Origin: Hyaloscypha bicolor E
Lineage: Eukaryota > Ascomycota > Leotiomycetes > Helotiales > Hyaloscyphaceae
DNA length: 64,000 bases
NCBI RefSeq assembly: GCF_002865645.1
Contig: NW_020194555.1
Location: 2,196,288-2,260,287, forward strand
Direction: 5' to 3'
Positions 12,425 to 26,357 of the stretch are shown here, one piece after another. A program made the position numbers and the translations under genes. The notes under the pieces are model-generated. The model was not told where the DNA came from. It worked only from the letters and a program-made list of their open reading frames with translations, and made no database searches. How positions within the stretch are numbered: position 1 is the first letter of the stretch; the number at the start of each line of letters is the position of its first letter.

Positions 12425-12800
12425 TCTTTGTTGCACCTCGCACTGTTATGCCTAAAGATAGCACTCTTAAAATCATCTCGAATACGGACTGAGGTCATGA
12501 CGAAGGTCTAGGGCGAGCCGCAGTCAGAGGCTGAGGAACATGAACCCTGATCCTGACCCTGACCATCACGCCTAAAGAAGACAATTCTAAAACTTTGTTG
12601 CGTATCGCAACTCAGATTCAAGGATAGAGATCTTTAAAGCTTACATAATCTTGAACTCCTAGTCATGATGAAGTCCCCGGAATGAGCCATCATCAGAGGC
12701 TAAGGCTCACCGACCTAGGAACGTATTCTAAGATCATCAACCGAAAAGAGCGATGATCAAGAACCTTTGTTGCAAATCGCAAAATAAGTCTAAACATAGC
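12425..12800. repeat. Eroded tandem repeat, period about 170 bp
   Basis: The word TTTGTTGC starts at 12427, 12594 and 12766, spaced 167 and 172 bp apart, and the last two are followed by ATCGCAA. A second conserved word, GTCATGA(C/T)GAAG, occurs at 12494 and 12662 and is followed in both by (A/C)GAGCC and CAGAGGCT(G/A)AGG. ATGCCTAAAGATAG at 12265 and 12448, with a variant at 12568, may belong to the same family. Copies differ largely by C/T and G/A changes. Confidence 0.65.
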
Positions 12801-12968
12801 TCCCCTAAAAATAAGACCACTGAATCAGAAGGCTTGCGGGGGAAATGGCCCCAAAGGAGGGTGCTGGAAAAAGACCCAACATCCATACCACCCACCCTCA
12901 GTCTGCTGGATCTGTTGCACTTCCGCTTCCTTTCCAGACCAATTATCGAAGCCTGTCAAGCGGAGGAA

Positions 12969-13006
12969 GCGCCAAAGGAAGGAAGAAGCGCCAAAGGAAG
13001 GAAGAA
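12969..13006. repeat. Perfect 19-bp tandem duplication
   Basis: GCGCCAAAGGAAGGAAGAA occurs at 12969-12987 and again at 12988-13006 with no mismatch. It is a short purine-rich slippage-type repeat in non-coding DNA. Confidence 0.85.
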
Positions 13007-14026
13007 GCGTCAGGATTGGGGATTGGGCTCCTGGCACTGTCACTTCTGACGGTATTCTGACAGAACACAGCCTCGCCTGCGCTTAAAGCGGCCCAGCGAA
13101 GGAACCAACGAATCCGAAGGAAGAGATGGGATGGGGGTTTAGCAACTTCATGCGAGTGAAAGGAATTGTCACCGTGACCATAGTTTTGGGTGGCCAGTTG
13201 GGGACCATGTTTGTTGGAGGTCAGAGCACCAGGAGTGAGAAGGCTGGTTGGTTGGTGAGAGTATGAGGCGGGGGCAAGCGGTGTGATTGAGGGGTGCGCG
13301 CTTGCCGAAACGGCTCGAGTTCACTGGAGAGTGCTCAGAGGGAGAGGAGGGAAGAGTTGAGGTTTGGAATTTTGATCTGTCCGAAGACAGTGGTAAAAGC
13401 TAGAAGGGAGACCAAAGGCATGAGACGACCTTTTACAGTTGTTGGAAGGAACAAGCGCAGCCCTTACGAGTTACTCGTTGGGCCTGGTTGCATAAGGCTG
13501 TGTATTTAGGGTGTTTCGCTAACAAGTAATAATATTAACTTCTGTCGCAATTACTTAGAACAAGAATTTTAAACTCGAGTTAGTTTCTTCCTTTACGCGC
13601 TCGAGTTCAAAGATAAAGATAATACGCCTCATAGTCCCTATATAATTGTAATATAAAACGAAGCCTGGAAATGTCGAGTCGCTAAAAACACAGACTTATG
13701 CTGCCAGGCTCGTTAGCGAGCGTTGCGCTGGAGTTCGGGCAGTTGCAGCGTATGCATCGCTAAATTTATAGGGGGTTGTGAATCAATCTTTATGAGAGGT
13801 GCTGATGGCGTTTGCCGCAACGTCCAAATCGTCACAATTAAGCCTACTATTTATTAAATTATCCTACCAAACAAGAATAAATCCCACAAATAGAGAGAAT
13901 ACCTGATGTGTTGAAAAGCATCTCACTGGCGTTCAAACGAGGTCGCTTACAAATGCACCGTTTGAATCCGTCAAAAATCTCCAAATTTCTTCAAGAAAAA
14001 TACACGATCTTGATACCACCGCCAAA

Positions 14027-16900
14027 ATGACTCCCAACACAGATGTCCTGCGGGATCAAACATTCGATGCCCTTCTCTTCAACCTCGAATCCTTCAAAGA
14101 TCATCCAGAGCTCTCGGAAGTGGTCAAGGCGTACCTTGAAGGTGACTACAAAACCATACTTCGGAATCCTACCTCGCAAACCCTGTATGGGAAGCTCGTT
14201 GAAACGGTATCGCTCTTGAGACAAGATCAAGATGCGAGTTTTCAAGACGCTGGATTTCGCGATGACGTTGGCGCTGTACAGGTCTTAATCGTAGGTCTTG
14301 CGGCTTTCAACGCTTTCTTGCAAGCAAATGTCACGGGACCGCCGACGGATTGGGGTAATGTGTTTCCAAAGAAAGACAACGAGGCGGCGTGTAGGGAGCA
14401 GTGTCTGAAGAGCTTGGATGTCGATGGCGTCTCTGTGTATCAGCATATCCCTTACGTAGAGCTCTTCTGCCTTGCGCGCCTCATTTTCACTGTTTTCTTT
14501 CCACGGATCATCGGTGGCGAGTTCAGGGACTGCAAGTGGATGCGCGTTAGGATTAATGCTTATCACCAACGTCTTCTGTCTGGATTATCTGGTGGGAGCA
14601 TGAGCGATTTCTCGGTGCTGCAGAATGTTATCGAAAAGGATTTGAAGGAGTTGGAAGGGGAGATTCTTGGTGAGAAGTCGTCGTTGGGGACGGAAGCGAA
14701 AGTACAGTTTTTGCTGGAGAAGGCGCAGATTTATATCATGCAGGGATTGGATATTAAGGCCAGGGAGAATGTGAGGATGGCGAAGGCGGTGTCGGGTTTT
14801 AGTTATGCGCTGTCCGGGGCGTTGGGGAAGAAGACCAAGTTTCAGCAGAATGATACCTCGCAGCTGGTTGTGTTTGCCAGAAGTAGGGAGTCGGAGGAGG
14901 CCACTTCAGATGAGCTGGTAGGGAGTTTAAAGGATACGACTCTCTCTAGTGGTGTAAAGAGAAGCGGCCCCACAGCATTGGAACTCAACGACGACACACT
15001 CCTCGAGTCCATCGAATTCGCAAAATCAGACAAAATCGACAACTCAGCTCTCCCCCCAGAACTCGCAGACCTAAAACCAGACTCCCAACCCCAACTCAAG
15101 CCCCTAGACCAGATTACACTGCTCACAGAAGCTACCCTCAAAGACACCTTGTCACCCCTCGACAAGCTAAACAGCGAAGAGATCCTCCCCTACGCTGTCC
15201 GCGTCCTGTCAGACAAACCCACGAACTGGCAAATTTACACCCAAGCCCTGCTCGTGCGATCTCGAATCGAAGCCCACCGCTCTCGAACACAAGAGCGTTC
15301 TGTCTTACAACTTCAAGTCATCGTCGACCAGATCATCGCCGACACGCAAGAAGAATCACTTCCTGGAGCTGACGGTGTTCCCGAGATAAGAGTCACGCAA
15401 TTCCTGCCCCGAGCAAAGGAATCCGAGTCCGCTCCCGTCAGTGAACGGTTGAAGTATATCTTCCAACTGAACACGCCAACGAGATGGGAGATCGAGACCG
15501 AGTTAGCTTACGCCTGGAGCGGAGTAGGCAGTTTCGTGTCTGCGCTCGAGATCTTCAAGCGGCTGAAGCTGTGGGCTGAGGTTGCTTTATGCTACCACTC
15601 CATTGGACAAGAAGATAAAGCTCGGCAAATCATCCGACGCCAGCTCTATTCCTCCTCCAAGGGTCCGGAGATGGATCAGTATGGTATCGACGCAGAAGAA
15701 GTCGTAAACGAGAAATGGGACGGCGAACTCAGACCCACGCCTCCTCATGCACCGCGCCTGTGGTGTATCCTTGGCGATCTGGACAACGACCCCACATGCT
15801 GGGACCGCGCATGGATAATCTCGAAAAAGAGATATGCGCGTGCGCAGCGCTCGTTGGGTGAGTTCTGGACCAAGGAAGGCGATTTGGAGAAAGCGAGGGA
15901 GAGCTACTTAGCTGCCACCATTGTCAACAGGCAGAATAACGACACCTGGTCTCGAATGGGTGACATCGATTTGAGGGTAGGTAATTGGGACGGTGCTGTT
16001 ATTGCTTTTCAGCAGAGTATTATGATCGATGATACGGACGCCAAAACATATTCAAACCTTGGATCTGCGTTGTTGTCCAAACACGCTGAGATGATGAAGT
16101 TACAAAAGGCGCAGGCGAAAGGCGTTCTCGTTCCTCAGGACGAGGGCGATGAGGGAGAGGTGGACTTTTCAAAGGACAAAAAAGAGGATCCAAAGGCAAT
16201 CCTCCACCAAGCACTCAAAGCATACAAACGCGCCGCCTCCCTCGCTCACGACAACTGGAAGATCTGGGACAACGTCATCACCATCGCCGGCCGTCTCTCT
16301 CCCCCCTCATTCCCCGATCTCCTCCTCGGTCTCCGTTCCGTCATTCGAATCCGCGGACCGAGTGTAGGTGAAGCGGCTGTAGATGCTGACATCCTCCGCG
16401 CTCTCGTGCTAGAAGTCACCTCCTCCGAACGGCCCGAAAACAACAACCTTGCGGAAAGTCCAGAGAACAATGATGGCATCTACATCCCGCCCCGCGGCAG
16501 CCTGGCTCGCGCTCTTCTTTCAATGGTAGACTCCGAAATCATACCTCTCATCACCAAACGCGCGGAACTCTGGGTGTTAGCAGAGAAGTTAAGTCTTTAT
16601 GAAAGAGATTATTCGAATGCGTTGAAGTGCGCAGAGAGAGCGTGGCGCATGGTGACGGTTGGCGAGGAGTGGATGTTGGATGCAGAGGCGTGGAAGGGCG
16701 TTGTGGGCGCGACGGACAATTTGGTGAGTGCGTATGAGAATTATGGGCCGATGGAGGTGGATGGGAAGGAGGTGGAGAGGGGGTGGAGGAGTAAGGCGAG
16801 GTCCGCGGTGAAGGGTGTTATGGGAAGGGGACGGGATGCGTGGGAGGGGAGTGAGGGGTGGGAGGTGCTGGAGGGACTGTTGGAAGAGTTGAAGAGTTGA
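14027..16900 (+). CDS. EMW1: TPR-repeat protein of the EMW1/TTC27 family
   Basis: A single uninterrupted exon of 957 residues. The family core begins near residue 480 with a run of helical repeats: ELAYAWSGVGSFVSALEIF, LWAEVALCYHSIGQEDKAR, CWDRAWIISKKRYARAQRSLG, KEGDLEKARESYLAATIVN, TWSRMGDIDLRVGNWDGAV and TYSNLGSALLSKH. These TPR units and the RARAQRSLG motif are characteristic of human TTC27 and yeast Emw1. The N-terminal half is helical and poorly conserved. Yeast EMW1 is essential and affects cell-wall integrity; the molecular role is not settled. Its 3' end converges with sidA across 274 bp. Codon use shifts from AT-tolerant to C-ending codons around 14960, without other signs of fusion. 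Confidence 0.8.
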   Translation: MTPNTDVLRDQTFDALLFNLESFKDHPELSEVVKAYLEGDYKTILRNPTSQTLYGKLVETVSLLRQDQDASFQDAGFRDDVGAVQVLIVGLAAFNAFLQANVTGPPTDWGNVFPKKDNEAACREQCLKSLDVDGVSVYQHIPYVELFCLARLIFTVFFPRIIGGEFRDCKWMRVRINAYHQRLLSGLSGGSMSDFSVLQNVIEKDLKELEGEILGEKSSLGTEAKVQFLLEKAQIYIMQGLDIKARENVRMAKAVSGFSYALSGALGKKTKFQQNDTSQLVVFARSRESEEATSDELVGSLKDTTLSSGVKRSGPTALELNDDTLLESIEFAKSDKIDNSALPPELADLKPDSQPQLKPLDQITLLTEATLKDTLSPLDKLNSEEILPYAVRVLSDKPTNWQIYTQALLVRSRIEAHRSRTQERSVLQLQVIVDQIIADTQEESLPGADGVPEIRVTQFLPRAKESESAPVSERLKYIFQLNTPTRWEIETELAYAWSGVGSFVSALEIFKRLKLWAEVALCYHSIGQEDKARQIIRRQLYSSSKGPEMDQYGIDAEEVVNEKWDGELRPTPPHAPRLWCILGDLDNDPTCWDRAWIISKKRYARAQRSLGEFWTKEGDLEKARESYLAATIVNRQNNDTWSRMGDIDLRVGNWDGAVIAFQQSIMIDDTDAKTYSNLGSALLSKHAEMMKLQKAQAKGVLVPQDEGDEGEVDFSKDKKEDPKAILHQALKAYKRAASLAHDNWKIWDNVITIAGRLSPPSFPDLLLGLRSVIRIRGPSVGEAAVDADILRALVLEVTSSERPENNNLAESPENNDGIYIPPRGSLARALLSMVDSEIIPLITKRAELWVLAEKLSLYERDYSNALKCAERAWRMVTVGEEWMLDAEAWKGVVGATDNLVSAYENYGPMEVDGKEVERGWRSKARSAVKGVMGRGRDAWEGSEGWEVLEGLLEELKS

Positions 16901-17174
16901 AAAGCGAGAAGTGGATGTGGTTGCGAGATGATGAAGTGATGATTGCATATTTGACGGGAGTTAGGTAGATCGGTATAGAAATGATAGATTTGGTCATTGA
17001 ATTTGGAAGACATGTCTACCAAGTCCAATCCAAAATATGGCTCACTCCTTTCTCAGCTACCATCGACGCTTTTCACAGGGTTTATGAATGCCAAACGCCT
17101 CTTGCGATGCTCTAAACAAAGGAAAACAGTGAATTCCCTATCGGCCACCTCAAGCGAGAGTCTTCAGGGGCTCG

Positions 17175-18814
17175 CTAAGCAGGCGAGCTCAGCCCCTCAC
17201 ACACAACCTCACCACTAACCTCACCAAAAATACTGTTAACCAGTTCACCCCCTCTAACCGCCAGAATCGACAATAAAGTATCACTCAACTATTCAAGTTA
17301 GCGTTCTCCTCCAATACTTTTAAATCATAAATGGATAGGGGAACTCACGCCATGCGTCCCTTCATTACACCCCTGCAACCATACCCCCGCGCCTCCATCA
17401 ACCTCCCCTACATCCAGCTTCACTCTATAATTCCGTGCAACATTAAATTTCCCTTCTTTCCGTAGATCCTCTGGGAGAAGGTGCCGGACTTCAGAGAGGA
17501 TGTTCTCATGTGCATTCCTCACATACCCTGTAGCGGTGAAGACGTAGTCAACTTCCACTTCCTCCTCTGCTCCCCGCTTCGTCTCGTCTGCATCGCCTAG
17601 ACGTAGCACAACGCCCGAGTTCACGGATTGAGAAGCAGAAAGCACCGTCCGATTTGGAATAATTCGACACCTCCACGTAGTCTCGTCGGGGCTTTCAAGA
17701 CGCTGCATGTACTGTTTCTGATACAAGTGTTCTAGAAGCTCTAGTCTGACGACGCCGTAGTTCGTCCCTCGATCGAGGGCAATGGCGGCTGCTCTCTCGG
17801 AGGGAGGTTGGGTGTAGATAGCGTCTACACGGTCGGGGTCGAAGATCTTGTTCACACTGGGCAGTATTAATCTTGATTTCAGGCCTTTTACGTGACGTAA
17901 TATAGGGGAGGGACTCACAAAGGACTATCATCACTCGGCCTCAAACTAGCCCCTTTAATCACCAACTTCACATCCGCATCAGGAAATCTCTCCCAGAGAT
18001 CATTGAATATCTCCGCCGCGCTCTGCCCACTGCCGATTACAGCAAACCTGAGCTTCCGCCCTTCCTCTCGTTTCTGGATAGATGTGATGGTGGACGCGAA
18101 TTGAGAGGAATGAGCAAGATGTTTCAGGCCTTGCATATTCTGTGGCACGAAGGGGCGGCCACCGACTGCTATCACGACATGTCGAGCGCGACGAGTTACT
18201 GAGTTGCCAGTTGCAGTGTCGCGGGCTGTGACTTCCCAGTTTGTGACTTTCCCTGCAGCATTTTTGGAGCCAGGCCGCACGGAGTCAACCTCCATTCCAT
18301 AAACTACCTTCCCCTCCTCCTCAAAATGACTCGCGCACCAGCGGAGATAGTCCTCATACTCCACCCTCGTAGGGAGGAAAGTGCTCAGATTGATAAACTG
18401 GTTCAGCCTCCTTTTTTCGAAGAGATAGTTGATGAACGTGAACTTTGATCGAGGGTCCCGGGGCGTTGCGAGGTCTTTCAGGAATGAGATTTGCATTTTC
18501 GCGCCAGGGAGCTGCATTCCTGCGTGCCAGGCAAATTGAGGTTGCTTTTCGAGGAAGAGAGCGCTTGGGGAAGGCGTGATAGTATTTTCGGTGTCGTGGA
18601 GAGCGATGGCTATGGCGAGGGATGCCGGACCGAATCCGATGCAGAGGAGATCGAGGGGTTCGTCTGACGAATGGGCGTGAACGCGGCCATTGTCGTTTGA
18701 GTGGCCATTGAGATGCATCCCGTCTAGTTGACTATTAAATGGTGAGATTCCGTTGGAATATTGGCCGTTGTTCTCATCAGCTCCCGTGGGTGTACTGATT
18801 GCTGAGGGAACCAT
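17175..18814 (-). CDS. sidA: L-ornithine N5-monooxygenase (first siderophore enzyme)
   Basis: Three exons (18814-17919, 17856-17349, 17288-17175; introns of 62 and 60 bp) give 505 residues, close to Aspergillus SidA. The FAD motif GFGPASLAIAI starts at residue 60, the NADPH motif GSGQSAAEIF near 261, and the late ATGY motif (FTATGY) is intact. DDSPFVNKIFDP spans the first splice junction, and GLSDTLLSILAVRGGE, a SidA C-terminal signature, appears only after the second junction, which confirms both introns. The enzyme uses NADPH, FAD and oxygen to hydroxylate the ornithine side-chain nitrogen, the committed step for hydroxamate siderophores. It lies beside a transporter and the ferrichrome NRPS. 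Two ATCWGATAA motifs stand 1.1-1.2 kb upstream, consistent with iron repression. The first ~50 residues are low-complexity. Confidence 0.95.
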
Positions 18815-19941
18815 TGGTAGTGGTTTCCCCGAAAGGAGGATAACGTGACTCCAAGAGTACAGATTAGAAACTGAGCCAATCCCTTGATATCAGACACAAA
18901 CTTTGTGCTTAGAATGCCGTGCAATGAAATCAAGCTGGACAAGACCTCTCTTTTGTAACAGGACAGCAAATTGAAAGACAAAAAAATGACTCCTTTCTCG
19001 CAAATGCGTTTGTACAAAAGCCAACACACAAAGTATATCGACCAAGTTTTCCCAGATATGAAATCGCAAACGTCCTAATGGCGTACTGGCAATTGACTTT
19101 GGGTGTGGTGACAAGTGCTTTTTATTCCAGCGAACGGTGATTCGTCACTTCCGTTTGCACCAAGATTCGAAGATGTGGATGATGAAACACTTTCCTTCTC
19201 ACTAGAACCTTCTTCCGACACTGGAGGGACAATGAAGGCGAGGTTTGATGGTCGTCAATTTTAGTGTATATTTTCCTTGCTCGGGTACGGATTGAGGGAG
19301 ATGTCTTCGCCGGCTCGGGATTGGTGAGATTCAGATACCGAGGAGAAGAAATAGATGGCGTGTAAGCTTATTTCTACATTGAAATCGTCTCCGGAGCGTC
19401 GGTGCTAGTATTTGAAATAAGAATGGATAGAAGAATGATTATTGGTGGCGATGATTGGGAGTCAGAAAGTTGTGTATGACATTTGTTTTCTTGTGGCAAG
19501 GTCGCACGGCCGAGGTGAGAGGACATTTGTTAATGTATGGAGGGAGGGAGGCAGGGGGCGTTCCGGGAATTACTCGTTTGGATTATGGCACCGTTCCTGC
19601 AGCTGCTGTGCTGCAGACATCAGCTGTTTGCGTGTGACTGCAGGTCAGTGTCCACGTTCATGTATATTGGCCAGGGACATGAAGAGAACGGAGGAGGAAT
19701 TTTTCCTCGACCCTGCTCCCCTTTTCCGCCCACCAGTGACGCAAGTGTTTGCTAAAGACCCATGTCGACTCGCACATTTTCTTTTTTCCAGTCTTTTTCA
19801 CCAATGTGAAGCCACTTCTGCCATCACCAAGAATTAGACTTCAGAAGCTTCGCAAGCGATGGCTACGGAGCGTTAAGATCCATCGATGCACCTGCGTAGC
19901 GCTGGTCTCGTCGGGTCCCGGCATCAAAGTGCCAAGACTTT

Positions 19942-19950
19942 TTATCTGAT
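19942..19950 (-). promoter_or_regulatory. Putative SreA/Urbs1-type GATA site
   Basis: The plus strand reads TTATCTGAT, that is ATCAGATAA on the minus strand, an exact match to the ATCWGATAA consensus of fungal iron-responsive GATA repressors. It lies about 1.13 kb upstream of sidA and in the same orientation as that gene. Confidence 0.55.
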
Positions 19951-20023
19951 CCGCTGGATCCCTGCAGAGAGCGATGTCGGATGCCCGTTTTTTGCCGGTG
20001 GTGGAGATGTCCAGGGTTGTGTC

Positions 20024-20032
20024 TTATCAGAT
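20024..20032 (-). promoter_or_regulatory. Putative SreA/Urbs1-type GATA site
   Basis: TTATCAGAT on the plus strand is ATCTGATAA on the minus strand, an exact ATCWGATAA match. It lies 74 bp from the neighbouring copy and 1.2 kb upstream of sidA. A further AGATAA follows within 10 bp on the plus strand. Confidence 0.55.
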
Positions 20033-20552
20033 CAAATAGATAATCGCTCCCCATCTTGATGGGGCAGGTGGAGAGGAGCGGTCCGAGTTTGCTGGCGGCA
20101 TGAACTTGGACGATGGAGGGCAGTTGGTCGTCTTGGCTGTGGATGGGCCCTTGGGAAAAGACGGGGGCAGAAGAGCGGTGTCACGTAAGAGGGATTTTGT
20201 TTGAAAGTTCGATGAAGAGGACAAGAACAGGAGTGTAGAAGAAAGTGTTGTAAGCGAGGGTGCTCGGAGATGAGGAAGGTGCCAAGGGGAGATCTGCAAC
20301 TGCTAGTTTTGTGACCTGAGTGACACTTTCCTCGGTGGCTCTGGAATCCGCGGAGGACTTCGAGATCAATGAGTGCCAGTGACGTGTCATCATGCATGGG
20401 AGATAACGCAGTGTAATGAGGCGGACATAGAAGATGACCAGCTTGTCTCAAAGCTGTAGAACGTCAAATGTGTGTTTGTGTACTGATAATGCCGAAATTT
20501 TTGTATCCTCTATGACTCCTCGCCAATAATGCTCATATAAAATAGATCGATC

Positions 20553-24690
<4,138 letters not shown>

Positions 24691-25419
24691 TGAATCTTTC
24701 AGCACATGGCAAAAATGATAGACTGGCTCAACGGAGCTTCTAGCAAAGTGAAAAATACTTGCGAGGGATGAGACCGGGCCAAGACTTTGACTTCCCTATC
24801 CTTCCCCATGGCCGACTTGGATGGAAGCCATCAGGTAATGGAAATTGCAGAATTCCCCCCCCAAAAAATCAGATTGGCCACTGCAGAAGCAAGGACTACT
24901 GTAGTCTGCGGTCAACTTGTCCTGCCGTCACAATGCATGATGAAGGGTCCCCTTGGTGGGAGAACTGGTCCACCTCGGCACCGCATCTTAACGTAGACGT
25001 TAAGATTAGGAAAGTGGCGCACCAGGAGCCGGCACTAGCACGTTGCTGGAGAACTATCTGGGGCCAGTAGAACATTGGACTTGGCTTGGATGCCTGTGTG
25101 ATGACAACTTGATTTCGAGATAGTATCTCGGATTTGCAGCAGAGAGGTGTTGAGTTGGGACGACTTCGTTCCTTTAGCAGTGACATTCTGTGACATCTGG
25201 TTCTCTCCGGAATTTCAATATGTCCATTTTCATCTGAATAGCTTCATCTCGTGTATGGCATCATGACGGGAGATTATTTCTTGATCAGCATCGGAGGGAA
25301 GGACCGCTGAACCGGCAAAGATCAACGTTGTCCAAGCCAGAGGACTGGCCGTTAGTGGCGTCCCCGCCCCGAGGCCAAGGGGCCGAAGGGTTCAAAGAGG
25401 GGCACGATGCCAAGCCAGA

Positions 25420-25428
25420 TTATCAGAT
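25420..25428 (-). promoter_or_regulatory. Putative SreA/Urbs1-type GATA site
   Basis: TTATCAGAT on the plus strand gives ATCTGATAA on the minus strand. It lies 730 bp upstream of the transporter start and 930 bp upstream of the NRPS start. Confidence 0.55.
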
Positions 25429-25567
25429 CAAGTACCCCAGACCAACAGGGTCTCGGGGCGTTAAGTATTGCAATGGCTGGATGTGTAGATTCATGGATGT
25501 CGTACAGGATGCTGAGACCGAGACCGGACCACTATGTGGAGCCTGCGGGCCCCCTAGCAATCTGATG

Positions 25568-25576
25568 ATCTGATAA
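25568..25576 (+). promoter_or_regulatory. Putative SreA/Urbs1-type GATA site
   Basis: ATCTGATAA on the plus strand is an exact consensus match, 790 bp upstream of the NRPS start and 878 bp upstream of the transporter start. An additional GATTAAAGATG follows but does not match. Confidence 0.55.
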
Positions 25577-26357
25577 GATTAAAGATGAAGAATCTTCCCT
25601 GCCTCGCCAGCTTGGCTGCGGGACAGCTCACACGGCTTGTTGTATGGTTTGGCAGGCGGGATAGTGTTAGGTAAAGGAAAGAGACGTGGAGCGCGAGAAG
25701 CGGAAGTGGAATATTTTGCTGGCAGGGGCCACTGCCGAGATGGTCATCCTGGCCACCGTACTGTAGTATGTCCCAGCCTCTTCGGCCATTGAACCTGCTC
25801 ACACCGTGAAAGAAGCAATCATCAGAGAATGTCAAAAGCATCCGCTCTCCACATCGCTCCTGACTCATTGGTATGCTGCGTTGGTCCATTGCGTGTGATT
25901 TGTCAAGCTCCGAGTGACATCCCGCGCACGTTGCGTGTCAAATTTGCTCTTTGCCTTTCGGACGTCATGGACCATTGGCGGGCTTCCCAAGCGCTCTTTG
26001 CAAGCAAATCACGCGTTCCATTTGGAGAGCACGCCGTGGCTCCCACGCATAGCCATCAAGAAAAAGCACAAGGAGACGGTACCAAGCTTCACTCGCTTCA
26101 GTATTTACCCACGTCTGAAATGCTCGACTATCGCCTTCACCGATCATGATTCCGAGAGAATACTCTCGGTTCCACGCCCACTCTTCACTTCTTCAGCACG
26201 TGATAAGACCTTTGAACAACCCCTCATACAGTATCGCCATTGCCACGTTGGCAAGTCGTGAAGGGTTTCCCATTCATGCATCAGGATCGAGATACAAACC
26301 TCGCCTAGAACAGGAGAAGCATAGATAGACTTTGAGTCTAGAACGCTATTCTGCAAC

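Larger units (their letters stand above)
11213..14026. other. Long intergenic region with repeats, no supported gene
   Basis: No reading frame here looks like a protein I recognise. The stretch holds the 12425-12800 tandem repeat, a perfect 19-bp duplication at 12969-13006 and an AT-rich, stop-dense section at 13510-13860. The last 150 bp form the leader of the EMW1-like gene. Confidence 0.5.
18815..20552. other. sidA upstream region, no gene
   Basis: This gap separates the sidA start from the 3' end of the ABC transporter. Frames are short and unrecognisable. It contains two iron-regulatory GATA motifs (listed separately). Its 1.7-kb length is generous compared with the neighbouring housekeeping block. 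Confidence 0.6.
24691..26357. promoter_or_regulatory. Divergent control region between the ABC transporter and the NRPS
   Basis: This 1.67-kb gap lies between two divergent start codons and holds no supported gene. It contains two exact ATCWGATAA motifs (25420-25428, 25568-25576) and a palindromic CACGTG at 26197-26202 overlapping a TGATAA word, 150 bp before the NRPS start. The arrangement would let one set of sites act on both genes. CACGTG is a general bHLH-type site and could also be chance. Confidence 0.55.
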
